Assembly (NCBI GenBank): GCA_945865935.1
Contig: CAMBFI010000005.1
Coordinates: forward strand, 62,001 to 126,000
Direction of reading: 5' to 3'
Source of the DNA: Bordetella parapertussis
Lineage (GTDB): Bacteria > Pseudomonadota > Gammaproteobacteria > Burkholderiales > Burkholderiaceae_B
Length of the DNA stretch: 64,000 nucleotides
The notes below the pieces were generated by a model. The model saw nothing but the letters and a program-made list of their open reading frames with translations, had not been told where the DNA came from and did not search any database. Positions within the stretch are counted from its first letter, which is position 1, and each line of letters starts with the position of its first letter. This document shows positions 8,112 to 16,392 of this stretch, piece after piece. A program made the translations under genes and the position numbers.

Positions 8112-9281
8112 ATGAGCATACGAGACAAAGCCTATATCGTTGGAGCCTACGAGCACCCAACCCGTAAAGCACCGGACAAATCGGTCGCACAACTGCATGC
8201 AGAATCCGCTCGCGGCGCACTAGAAGACGCTGGCCTGACCCTCAGTGACATTGATGGTTACTTCTGCGCCGGCGACGCGCCAGGGCTGGGGATGCTAAAC
8301 ATGGCCGACTACATGGGGCTGACCAAGCTACGCCATGTAGATTCCACGGAAACCGGCGGCTGCTCATACCTCATCCACGTCTCGCACGCTGCCCAAGCGA
8401 TTGCCGCAGGCAAGTGCGACGTCGCGCTTGTCACGCTTGCCGGTCGGCCACGTTCGGCAGGCTCGTCTGGTCTCCAGCCGCGTAATTGGGGCTCGGATCT
8501 GCCCGACGTCCCATTCGAGGCCCCCTTTGGCTCGGTGACGGTAAATAGCTACGCGATGGTGGCTGCCCGTCATATGTATGAATTCGGCACCACAGCAGAA
8601 CAGCTCGCTTGGGTCAAAGTTGCGGCATCACATCATGCACAACACAATCCGCATGCCATGTTGCGTGATGTCGTCACAGTAGAAGATGTGGTGAACTCGC
8701 CGCTCGTCTCGACTCCGCTGCACCGTCTAGACTGCTGCGTCGTGAGCGATGGCGGTGGTGCACTGATCATTGCTCGCCCAGAAATTGCAAAGTCGCTCAA
8801 GAGGCCTCTCGTGAAGTTACTCGGGGCTGGCGAAGCCGTAAAGGGCCAGTTAGGCGGTCATGTTGACCTCACCTACTCTGCCGCGCGTTTTTCCGGCGCA
8901 GCGGCCTTTATAGAGGCTGGCGTCACTCAACAAGACATCAAATACGCTTCAATTTATGACAGTTTCACGATCACGGTGATAATGCAACTTGAAGATCTGG
9001 GCTTTTGCAAAAAAGGCGAAGGCGGTAAGTTCGTCGCTGACGGCAACCTGATTTCCGGTGTAGGCAAACTCCCTTTCAATACAGACGGTGGCGGCTTGTG
9101 CAATAACCATCCGGCCAATCGTGGCGGCATCACAAAAGTGATTGAAGCCGTGCGTCAGTTGCGTGGCGAAGCGCATCCTGCCGTACAAGTTAAAAACTGT
9201 GATATCGCCCTAGCCCACGGCACCGGTGGTTTCCTTGGTTCGCGCCACGCTAGCGCGACACTGATCATGGAGCGTAACTAA
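8112..9281 (+). CDS. Thiolase-superfamily protein (SCP2/lipid-transfer type)
   Basis: The 389-residue protein follows the SCP2-type thiolase layout, with Cys84 in TETGGCSYL at the nucleophile position. The C-terminal half carries NNHPANRGG and HGTGGFLGSRHAS, whereas true degradative thiolases end in a Cys-containing C-x-G-G-G motif that is missing here. This pattern and the adjacent OB-fold/zinc-ribbon gene two bases downstream resemble the paired Ltp2-ChsH2 retro-aldolases and related thiolase-like complexes rather than a classical beta-ketothiolase. The substrate is unknown; acyl-CoA side-chain cleavage is a reasonable inference. Upstream, 8011-8111 is AT-rich without a recognisable regulator site. 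Confidence 0.82.
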   Translation: MSIRDKAYIVGAYEHPTRKAPDKSVAQLHAESARGALEDAGLTLSDIDGYFCAGDAPGLGMLNMADYMGLTKLRHVDSTETGGCSYLIHVSHAAQAIAAGKCDVALVTLAGRPRSAGSSGLQPRNWGSDLPDVPFEAPFGSVTVNSYAMVAARHMYEFGTTAEQLAWVKVAASHHAQHNPHAMLRDVVTVEDVVNSPLVSTPLHRLDCCVVSDGGGALIIARPEIAKSLKRPLVKLLGAGEAVKGQLGGHVDLTYSAARFSGAAAFIEAGVTQQDIKYASIYDSFTITVIMQLEDLGFCKKGEGGKFVADGNLISGVGKLPFNTDGGGLCNNHPANRGGITKVIEAVRQLRGEAHPAVQVKNCDIALAHGTGGFLGSRHASATLIMERN

Positions 9282-9283
9282 TC

Positions 9284-9685
9284 ATGACAATGATGTATCA
9301 ACCCAACCCGATTCCCGCACCCGCACAAGAAAAAGGCAATGAGCCATTTTGGGATGCTGCCAAACTCGGGAAATTTCTGATTAAAAAATGCAAATCCTGC
9401 GATCAAACGCACTGGTATCCGCGCGAGTTGTGCCCATTCTGCATGGCTGACACGGAATGGATCGAGGCATCGGGAAAAGGCACCATCTATTCCTTAAGCG
9501 TCATGCAGCGTGGCAACCCCAATCCTTACTGTATCGCCTATGTATCGCTCGATGAAGGCGTCACGATGATGACGCAGATTGTCGACTGCGACCTAGAAGC
9601 TTTAAAAATTGGTCAGAAAGTGAAACTCGTTTTCAAGGCCTCTGAAGGTGACGGGCCTCCCGTTCCAATGTTTACACCTGTGTAA
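9284..9685 (+). CDS. OB-fold/zinc-ribbon protein (DUF35, ChsH2-like)
   Basis: The 133-residue product has an N-terminal helical extension, a rubredoxin-like zinc ribbon with Cys36, Cys39, Cys50 and Cys53 (C-x2-C-x10-C-x2-C), and a C-terminal OB fold containing W-I-E-A-S-G-K-G-T-I-Y-S. This is the DUF35 family, whose members bind acyl-CoA and are obligatory partners of thiolase-like proteins encoded beside them. Here the partner is the gene ending two bases upstream, so the two form a coupled pair. A strong terminator follows at 9702-9739. Confidence 0.87.
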   Translation: MTMMYQPNPIPAPAQEKGNEPFWDAAKLGKFLIKKCKSCDQTHWYPRELCPFCMADTEWIEASGKGTIYSLSVMQRGNPNPYCIAYVSLDEGVTMMTQIVDCDLEALKIGQKVKLVFKASEGDGPPVPMFTPV

Positions 9686-9701
9686 ATACGCGACTCAAAT
9701 T

Positions 9702-9739
9702 AAAAAACCGTGCGCAGTCTTATTGCGCACGGTTTTTTT
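9702..9739. terminator. Bidirectional intrinsic terminator
   Basis: A perfect stem of 15 bp (AAAAAACCGTGCGCA against TGCGCACGGTTTTTT) with a 7-base loop lies between the convergent OB-fold gene (plus) and YdgA-type gene (minus). Its A/T flanks give a U-run in both directions, so it can end transcripts from either side. Confidence 0.93.
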
Positions 9740-9776
9740 ACATGCACGCGTCGCGAGCGTGACAAAATTACGTTTA

Positions 9777-11051
9777 TTACTTTAAGGACTCGTTGATCAG
9801 TTCGTCAAAATATGCAAGATTCGCTTTGATATCGAAACTCTTGCCGTTCGCCTTGATTGAACCGCCAGCAAGCTCGAAACCTGCACGCAAACCTTCTTTA
9901 GTGGGAACCACCAAACCAAACATCATCGCCATTGCACGCTGCTTGTTATCCAACACCCGCCCCTTGGTTTCAATCTGTCCAGATGCACGGACCGATTCAG
10001 CCGTTGAGAATTTGGCTTGCGCCGCCCCTGTGCCAGGCAGAACCTCAAGCTTCAGAGCCCCTTCCATTGAGCCACTTTCTGTCTTTGCCGCGATAGACGG
10101 GATGCCAAGTGAAAAACCATCACCAATCAACGCACGTAGCGCTTGCTTGACGCGCGATTGTTCATCTGCAGTCAGCATACGAAAGTCATTAGAGTCGTGA
10201 CCCACTGCGGATAAAGCCTCAACACTTGCACTGTTCATCCCATTGATCGCAAACTCGAGCGAAACATCCCGAAATTTCTGACCAGCAACATTGAGCGATT
10301 CCGCCTTGGGGTTGATCGACAAGTTCACCCGATTGTCCTTTTCGGTGGTCGTGCTCGTCAGAACGAAGTTCTCCGCCGTGAACGCCTTGGTACTCACTTT
10401 GGCGATACCAAGCGTTCCAGAGCCAATCCCTTTTTGTCTATCACTCACGTCGGACTGCAGTTTGACACCTTGTACATCCAGCACATACTCGGCCGTGCGC
10501 ATCGTGAGGCGGTCTACTTTGAAATCTAGCGCGAGCTTCTTGGCACCCCAAGCAATATTGCCTGCTAAGGGACTAACGTCAAAAGTGTCCCGACCATCCC
10601 GTACGGCAAGTTTGGGTAAGCTAAAGCTCGAACGGGCGGCACCGCCATAGGCAAGCTTGCCATGACCGTGCAGATCAAACTCCTGACCAAAAAAATCCTT
10701 GAGCGCTTGTGCACGCGGGCCAGCGGGTTTGACATGCCAGTCAAAGCGCATCGCAGACTCAGGCATCAACAAATTCGATACCTTATACGTTGCCTCAGCG
10801 GTATACAACGCGGCGCCATCCTTTGCCTCGGCGCCAACATCTGCGAACTGTAGGTCAAAAGAACCCGTTGCAGAAAAAAGCGATTGATTGTGTTTGACGT
10901 TCACAATACGGAGGGCGGCACCGGGCTTATTGCGCTCAGTGATCGTCGCAACAAACTTTTCTGTGCTGCGACCCACGTAAATACTTGCGCCGAGCCAAAC
11001 AGCGAGAAGCACAACAATCAAACCGCCTACTGCAGCAAAAAGCTTTTTCAT
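9777..11051 (-). CDS. YdgA family protein (DUF945)
   Basis: The 424-residue protein begins MKK followed by a single hydrophobic segment (residues 4-27) that acts as an uncleaved anchor or signal, then a long beta-rich periplasmic domain with repeated hydrophobic/polar alternation, as in E. coli YdgA (DUF945). The DELINESL-type C-terminus and the FFGQEFDLHGHGKLAYGG segment fit the family. No enzymatic motif is visible and the molecular function is unknown. It lies 35 bases downstream of proC on the same strand and is probably the last gene of that operon. Confidence 0.82.
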   Translation of the reverse strand: MKKLFAAVGGLIVVLLAVWLGASIYVGRSTEKFVATITERNKPGAALRIVNVKHNQSLFSATGSFDLQFADVGAEAKDGAALYTAEATYKVSNLLMPESAMRFDWHVKPAGPRAQALKDFFGQEFDLHGHGKLAYGGAARSSFSLPKLAVRDGRDTFDVSPLAGNIAWGAKKLALDFKVDRLTMRTAEYVLDVQGVKLQSDVSDRQKGIGSGTLGIAKVSTKAFTAENFVLTSTTTEKDNRVNLSINPKAESLNVAGQKFRDVSLEFAINGMNSASVEALSAVGHDSNDFRMLTADEQSRVKQALRALIGDGFSLGIPSIAAKTESGSMEGALKLEVLPGTGAAQAKFSTAESVRASGQIETKGRVLDNKQRAMAMMFGLVVPTKEGLRAGFELAGGSIKANGKSFDIKANLAYFDELINESLK

Positions 11052-11086
11052 TAGGTCATTCCTGTGAACAAAATTTAGTGTGAAGC

Positions 11087-11920
11087 TTACTTTCCAAACT
11101 CAATCGAGAGCTCGGCGGCACGCCGGTCTGCCGCGGCCATCGCTTGGCCTACGGTCTTACTAAATCCCTGCTGGGCAAACACATCGAGTGCCGCGGCGGT
11201 CGTGCCCCCTTTCGAGGTCACACGCTCACGGAGCACCGAGGGCGACTCAGGCGACTGCTGTGCGAGTTTGGTTGCGCCTGCAAGGGTAGATAACGCCAAA
11301 TCCCTTGCCTGCTGCTCCGACAATCCCAAGGCCAGTCCCCCTTGAATGAGCGACTCGATAAAAAGAAAAACATACGCGGGCCCACTTCCTGACAGCGCTG
11401 TCACCGCGTCAATCGCGCGATCGCTATCTACCCACACCACTTGACCAACGGTAGAGAGTAATGCGGTGGCTCTCGCCCGATCAGCCGCAGTCGTCGTCAA
11501 GGGTGCACTCATCCCTGTGACTCCAGCCCCCACAAGCGCAGGCGTATTCGGCATACAACGCACAACGTTACCAAAGGGTTTGGCCTTATCGCCGAGCCAC
11601 GTCCCGAGGGACTCAATCGAAATCCCCGCCGCAATACTAATCACCAACGTATTGGGCTGGAGCCAAGGACGGCATTGCAAGACCACCTCTCGCATCTGCT
11701 GGGGCTTGACGGCAAAAATCCAAACGTCCCGGTGTGCAAGTGCTTGGTCTGGCGTAGCGCTCACGCTCACCGAGCGTGAGCGCCACTGCTCTTGCAAGGC
11801 ATCAACCACTTCCACCACATGCACCTGCTCTGCAGGACAGCCCTGGGCAAGCATACCCGAGACGAGAGCGTTCGCCATATTGCCCCCGCCAATAAATGCC
11901 ACTGAAGGAAATGTCGCCAT
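11087..11920 (-). CDS. proC: Pyrroline-5-carboxylate reductase
   Basis: ProC reduces 1-pyrroline-5-carboxylate to proline with NAD(P)H, the last step of proline synthesis, in the cytoplasm. The 277-residue product opens with the Rossmann motif F-I-G-G-G-N-M-A and has the family signature with ALSGSGPAY around residues 166-174, followed by the helical dimerisation domain with R-E-x-V-T-S-K-G-G-T-T. The ATG at 11920 is preferred because it begins the Rossmann strand and has a GGAATAAAG sequence in front. The gene starts 14 bases after the end of ubiA on the same strand. Confidence 0.95.
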   Translation of the reverse strand: MATFPSVAFIGGGNMANALVSGMLAQGCPAEQVHVVEVVDALQEQWRSRSVSVSATPDQALAHRDVWIFAVKPQQMREVVLQCRPWLQPNTLVISIAAGISIESLGTWLGDKAKPFGNVVRCMPNTPALVGAGVTGMSAPLTTTAADRARATALLSTVGQVVWVDSDRAIDAVTALSGSGPAYVFLFIESLIQGGLALGLSEQQARDLALSTLAGATKLAQQSPESPSVLRERVTSKGGTTAAALDVFAQQGFSKTVGQAMAAADRRAAELSIEFGK

Positions 11921-11934
11921 CTTTATTCCAAATA

Positions 11935-12825
11935 TCAATAGATAATGAGCTGTAGTCCGATACCACCAAACACGGCAGCCCCTAACCACGTGTTGTGTAA
12001 AAAAGCCTTAAAGCACTGTTGCCGATCACGTCCGCGAATCCAATAAACATGCAACGCAGCGATTCCACACGCGACAAGCAGGCCAAGGTAATACGGCCAA
12101 TCATAATGTTGTAAGCGGCCAACCACACCCAGCAAGGCAATCGTCAGCAGATAACACACTGCGACCAGCAGGACATCGTAACGGCCAAAGGTAATCGCAG
12201 AGGTTTTCAGGCCTAGGCGTATATCGTCATTGCGATCGACCATGGCATATTCCGTATCATACGCAATTGCCCAACAAACGTTTGCGAGCAACATCACCCA
12301 GGCCACGATCGGTATGCTGCCTTGAACTGCGGCAAACGCCATTGGAATACCAAACCCAAAGGCGATACCCAAATAAGCCTGCGGGATCGCGAAAAAGCGC
12401 TTAAAGAGCGGATAAGTAATCGCGAGTATCGCCGCCACAGCAGCTAATAAAATCGTCAGCCCGTTCAGGAACAGCACGACCGCAAAGCTAAGCAAGCCTA
12501 ATACCGCCGCCACATATAACGCCTCCCGCGGTCTAATTAAGCCAGCGGTCAACACACGATTCTCGGTGCGCGCCACCAGGCGATCAACGTCTCGATCGAA
12601 GTAATCATTGATGGCGCATCCTGCAGAACGCATCAAAAAGGTACCCATCACAAAAATGCTCAAGATCACCGGATCCGGCCATCCCTCTGCTGCCACGAGC
12701 AAGCCCCAAAGTGTCGGCCAAAGCAAAAGCAAGACGCCAATTGGTTTATCGATACGCACAAGTTTTGCGTAGAGTAAGAAGCGCTCAAGCACGATGAGCG
12801 GCACTCTTGGTAGTCGATGACTCAA
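11935..12825 (-). CDS. ubiA: 4-hydroxybenzoate polyprenyltransferase
   Basis: UbiA attaches the polyprenyl tail to 4-hydroxybenzoate in ubiquinone synthesis at the inner membrane. Both metal/diphosphate motifs are visible: N-D-Y-F-D-R-D-V-D and, in the second half, AYDTEYAMVDR. The sequence has many transmembrane helices, and the N-terminal RIDKPIG-x-LLLLWPTLW is typical. The longest frame opens with TTG at 12825, inside the 3' end of oxyR; GTG codons at 12804 and 12792 are alternative starts, so the start is uncertain. The chorismate lyase gene of the same pathway, ubiC, is elsewhere in the window. Confidence 0.93.
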   Translation of the reverse strand: MSHRLPRVPLIVLERFLLYAKLVRIDKPIGVLLLLWPTLWGLLVAAEGWPDPVILSIFVMGTFLMRSAGCAINDYFDRDVDRLVARTENRVLTAGLIRPREALYVAAVLGLLSFAVVLFLNGLTILLAAVAAILAITYPLFKRFFAIPQAYLGIAFGFGIPMAFAAVQGSIPIVAWVMLLANVCWAIAYDTEYAMVDRNDDIRLGLKTSAITFGRYDVLLVAVCYLLTIALLGVVGRLQHYDWPYYLGLLVACGIAALHVYWIRGRDRQQCFKAFLHNTWLGAAVFGGIGLQLIIY

Positions 12826-13744
12826 TCATATGCACATCATCTAATCCGCAATGCACGACCGCTTGCACCAAAGCATCAATCGCCACCGTACGCGGAAAAC
12901 TTTTACGCCACGCCAATACGACACGACGATTTGGCACAGGCTTATCAAATTTAATGTATTTCAGTAATTTGCTGCTGCGATCGACAGAAGACACAGAACT
13001 CGCCGGCATCACCGTGATACCGATACCCGCTGCGACCATGTGGCGGATGGTCTCAAGAGAGGAGCCTTCAAAGGTGCGTTGAATTCCTTCGCTTGCCGCA
13101 GCGAAACGAGACAGTTCAGGACATACTTCTAGGACTTGATCGCGAAAGCAATGTCCACTTCCTAGCAACAGCATATTTTGCTGCTTGAGGTCCTCAGCAG
13201 AAATGGTCTTTCGGGTTGACCAAGGGTGTTTGGCTGGTATGGCGACGACGAAATCCTCATCGTAGAGCGGCAGCACACTGAGTCCAGAATCAGGGAGAGG
13301 CAAGGCCATGATGGCACAGTCAATCTCACCTTGACGCAAGAGTTCTAACAAACGCACCGTGAAGTTTTCCTGCAAAATCAATGGCATTTGGGGGGTACGC
13401 TCAATCTGCGTCGGCACCAATTTTGGTAACAAGTAGGGTCCGATTGTGTGAATCACGCCAACCCGTAGCACGCCGGCAAGGGGATCACGTCCGAGGCGCG
13501 CCAGCTCTTTAATACTGGCGCTCTCTTCTAACACTTTTTGCGCTTGCAACACAATCTGCAAGCCTATGGTCGTGACCCCAATCTCCGTACCGCCGCGTTC
13601 AAAGAGTGTGACGCCCAGCTCATCCTCGAGCTTCTTGATCGCGACAGACAAAGTGGGCTGGCTCACAAAACAGGCCTCTGCAGCACGACCAAAGTGCTTC
13701 TCTCGCGATACCGCAACGATATATTTCAACTCGGTAAGGGTCAT
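12785..13744 (-). CDS. oxyR: Hydrogen-peroxide-sensing regulator OxyR
   Basis: This 319-residue LysR-type regulator has the OxyR N-terminal helix-turn-helix (L-T-E-L-K-Y-I-V-A-V) and the two redox cysteines at Cys199 (GSGHCFRDQ) and Cys208 (LEVCPE), the same numbers as in E. coli OxyR. Peroxide oxidises them to a disulfide and switches on antioxidant genes. It sits in the conserved betaproteobacterial order recG-oxyR-ubiA, overlapping the long frame of ubiA at the 3' end, and begins 31 bases after recG stops. No catalase or alkyl hydroperoxide reductase gene lies next to it here. Confidence 0.94.
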   Translation of the reverse strand: MTLTELKYIVAVSREKHFGRAAEACFVSQPTLSVAIKKLEDELGVTLFERGGTEIGVTTIGLQIVLQAQKVLEESASIKELARLGRDPLAGVLRVGVIHTIGPYLLPKLVPTQIERTPQMPLILQENFTVRLLELLRQGEIDCAIMALPLPDSGLSVLPLYDEDFVVAIPAKHPWSTRKTISAEDLKQQNMLLLGSGHCFRDQVLEVCPELSRFAAASEGIQRTFEGSSLETIRHMVAAGIGITVMPASSVSSVDRSSKLLKYIKFDKPVPNRRVVLAWRKSFPRTVAIDALVQAVVHCGLDDVHMIESSTTKSAAHRA

Positions 13745-13775
13745 CGTGATTCCATTTTCATTCTTATCAAATAAC

Positions 13776-15881
13776 TTAACTGCGCAGGTAATCTTCCTTG
13801 CCGCGCATCCAACGATCTAAATGCTTGCGTACTGTCTGTGGATCGGACTCGCGTAACGCAATCGCTTGCTCTCGTGCCACAGCCACCAAACCGCCATCCT
13901 GCGCCAGATCCGCAAATTTAAGCAGAGACAATCCAGATTGTCGGGCTCCTAACAGCTCACCCGGGCCGCGTAGATCGAGATCACGCTGAGCAATCTCAAA
14001 GCCGTCTTGTGTTTCGTACATCGCACGCAACCGCTGGCGCGCCAGCATCGACAAAGGGATTTGGTAAAGCAACACACAAACAGAGCGTTTAGCGCCACGC
14101 CCAACGCGTCCTCTTAGCTGGTGCAATTGCGCGAGGCCGAAACGCTCAGCGTGCTCGATGATCATCAAGGAGGCATTGGGTACATCGACCCCCACTTCAA
14201 TCACGGTTGTCGCAACTAGCACATCAAGAAGGCCGTCTCTGAAGCTTTGCATTACCGTGGTTTTTTCAGAGGGCGTCAGACGACCATGCACTAATCCGAT
14301 GCGCCTGGGGCTGAGTGCCTGAACCAACTCAGCATACGTATCGACTGCATTTTGCAAGTCTAGGGCCTCACTCTCTTCGATTAACGGACAGACCCAATAC
14401 GTCTGCTGACCTTCATCGCAGGCCTGCGCGACGTGCGCGATGATATCCATACGACGATCCGAAGCAAACAGCTTCGTCACGACGGGCGTGCGTCCGGGAG
14501 GCAACTCATCAATTGATGACACCTCGAGGTCTGCGTAAAACGTCATCGCAAGTGTGCGCGGTATCGGTGTCGCGCTCATGGTGAGTTGATGCGGGATCAT
14601 GTCAGGTTCTAGAACCACTGAAGATCCGGGCGCGCCGTCCTCACCTTTGCGCGATAAGGAAAGACGTTGACCCACGCCAAAGCGATGTTGCTCGTCCACT
14701 ATCACCAAACCGAGCAAATTGAAATCAACCCCGTCCTGAATCAAAGCCTGTGTACCGACGACAAGCTGTGCCTGACCAGAGCGAATCGCTTCAAGCGATT
14801 CACGCTTGGCCTTCAAGGGCATGCTCCCTGCCAACCAAGACACTCTGACTCCAAGGGGCTCAAACCAAGACTGCATTTTCTTGAAATGCTGCTCAGCAAG
14901 TAGTTCCGTCGGTGCCATCAACGCGACTTGTACGCCATGCGATATGGCACGCAGCGCTGCAAGAGCGGCCACGATGGTCTTACCGCTCCCGACGTCGCCC
15001 TGAAGCAAGCGGTACATCGGAAACGAACGACCAAGATCCGTCTCGATTTCGTGCAAGACACGCGCTTGCGCCGCGGTTAACGCAAACGGCAAGTTCTGTC
15101 GCAAACGCTCTGCCAACGACTGCTGATGCGCCGTGGATACGACGGGACCTAAAGAACGGGCGCGCTTGACTTGCCTCTGGTCTCGCGCGGCCGCGAGCGA
15201 CAACTGTTGGGCTAATAATTCGTCAAACTTTATGCGTGTCCACGCGGGATGGGTATGCTCGAGCAAGCTGGTGGCGTCTAAGTCAGCGCGTGGAGTATGA
15301 ATCGTTTGCAGAGCCTCGCGCAATTCCATTAACCCAAGCTCGGACCGTATGGCTGGTGACAATGTGTCACGCAGGTCCACTGTCGTCAAGGCCGCAGCAA
15401 TCGCTTTGCGCAAGCTCGCTTGGGATAGTCCATCTGTTGTTGGATAAACGGGCGTCAGCGCCGTCGAGAGGGGCGCACCCGCAACGCTTAACTTTGGGTG
15501 CACCATTTCAAACCCGTGACGAACGCCACGGACTTCTCCCCGCACGCGCCAACGTTTACCTGGCTGCATCTGGGACTGCTGGCTTGGATAAAACGTCAAC
15601 CACCGTAAGTTGATTTCTCCGGACTCATCACGCAGAACCGCAGTTAATTGACGCCGAGGTTTAAGAATGATTTCACTACGCACGACCTCGCCCTCAACCT
15701 GAGCAGTCATGCCCGGTCGTATCGACCCGATTGCCATGATTGTGGTCTCATCCTCGTAGCGCAACGGAAGATGTAATACAAAATCTTCGGCACTGACAAG
15801 TCCCAAGCGCGCGAACTTGGACTCCAAACTAATGGCTGGAGTCTTCGCACTAGAGCGCTTGGGTGCAGGACGGGTGCTCAC
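13776..15881 (-). CDS. recG: ATP-dependent DNA helicase RecG
   Basis: RecG remodels stalled replication forks and branched DNA. The protein has the N-terminal wedge/OB domain, Walker A GDVGSGKT, the DEQH Walker B box (V-D-E-Q-H-R-F-G-V) and the C-terminal helicase lobe ending with ELLGARQSG. I choose the GTG at 15881, which gives 701 residues, near the family's usual length of about 690, and begins 28 bases after the ridA stop. The frame is open to a further start at 15971 inside ridA, which would add an arginine/serine-rich tail not typical of RecG. Confidence 0.92.
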   Translation of the reverse strand: MSTRPAPKRSSAKTPAISLESKFARLGLVSAEDFVLHLPLRYEDETTIMAIGSIRPGMTAQVEGEVVRSEIILKPRRQLTAVLRDESGEINLRWLTFYPSQQSQMQPGKRWRVRGEVRGVRHGFEMVHPKLSVAGAPLSTALTPVYPTTDGLSQASLRKAIAAALTTVDLRDTLSPAIRSELGLMELREALQTIHTPRADLDATSLLEHTHPAWTRIKFDELLAQQLSLAAARDQRQVKRARSLGPVVSTAHQQSLAERLRQNLPFALTAAQARVLHEIETDLGRSFPMYRLLQGDVGSGKTIVAALAALRAISHGVQVALMAPTELLAEQHFKKMQSWFEPLGVRVSWLAGSMPLKAKRESLEAIRSGQAQLVVGTQALIQDGVDFNLLGLVIVDEQHRFGVGQRLSLSRKGEDGAPGSSVVLEPDMIPHQLTMSATPIPRTLAMTFYADLEVSSIDELPPGRTPVVTKLFASDRRMDIIAHVAQACDEGQQTYWVCPLIEESEALDLQNAVDTYAELVQALSPRRIGLVHGRLTPSEKTTVMQSFRDGLLDVLVATTVIEVGVDVPNASLMIIEHAERFGLAQLHQLRGRVGRGAKRSVCVLLYQIPLSMLARQRLRAMYETQDGFEIAQRDLDLRGPGELLGARQSGLSLLKFADLAQDGGLVAVAREQAIALRESDPQTVRKHLDRWMRGKEDYLRS

Positions 15882-15909
15882 GTGAGCGCGACCACAAAGT
15901 TGGCTTCGC

Positions 15910-16296
15910 CTAGACGACGATGATCGCTTCGATCTCGAATTGTGCGCCCTTAGGAAGGCTCGATACGCCAACGGTTGAGCGTGCAGGATAAGGCTGTGGC
16001 AGACGTTCAGCCATCAACGCATTCACAATGCCAAACTGGCCAAGATCAGTCAGAAATAAGTTTAGTTTGACGATATTTTCAAGCTTTCCACCTGCCGCTT
16101 CGATCACAGCCTGCATATTCGAAAATGCTTGTTTAACTTGATCTTCAAACTTTTCAGAGATCATCTCGCCCGATGCGGGAACCAAACCAATCTGACCTGA
16201 CAAAAAAACCATCTTGCCCGAAGGTGCCTGCACCGCCTGTGAATACGGGCCAACTGCTGCAGGGGCATTGGCTGTGTGAATGACTTGCTTGGACAT
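15910..16296 (-). CDS. ridA: RidA family enamine/imine deaminase
   Basis: RidA hydrolyses reactive 2-aminoacrylate-type enamines released by PLP enzymes. The 128-residue product has the family N-terminus with A-P-A-A-V-G-P-Y-S-Q-A, the FLSGQIGL segment and the C-terminal Y-P-A-R-S-T-V-G-V-S-S-L-P-K-G-A, whose arginine binds the substrate carboxylate. The ATG at 16296, with a GGA motif upstream, starts the conserved sequence. It precedes recG on the same strand; a 12-bp inverted repeat lies just upstream. Confidence 0.93.
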   Translation of the reverse strand: MSKQVIHTANAPAAVGPYSQAVQAPSGKMVFLSGQIGLVPASGEMISEKFEDQVKQAFSNMQAVIEAAGGKLENIVKLNLFLTDLGQFGIVNALMAERLPQPYPARSTVGVSSLPKGAQFEIEAIIVV

Positions 16297-16310
16297 GGAA
16301 GGACTCCGCA

Positions 16311-16346
16311 ATTAAACTATTGATATGGCAAAAACAATAGTTTAAT
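16311..16346. repeat. 12-bp inverted repeat between ntrC and ridA
   Basis: ATTAAACTATTG (16311-16322) and its exact complement CAATAGTTTAAT (16335-16346) are separated by 12 bases. The stem is AT-rich and lacks a clean U-run on the minus strand, so it is a weak terminator candidate for ntrC; as a palindrome 15 bases before the ridA start it could equally be an operator. Confidence 0.6.
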
Positions 16347-16392
16347 CCGATTAGGTCCGAAAGTCCTTACAAAAACCCCGAACAACCTCAAC

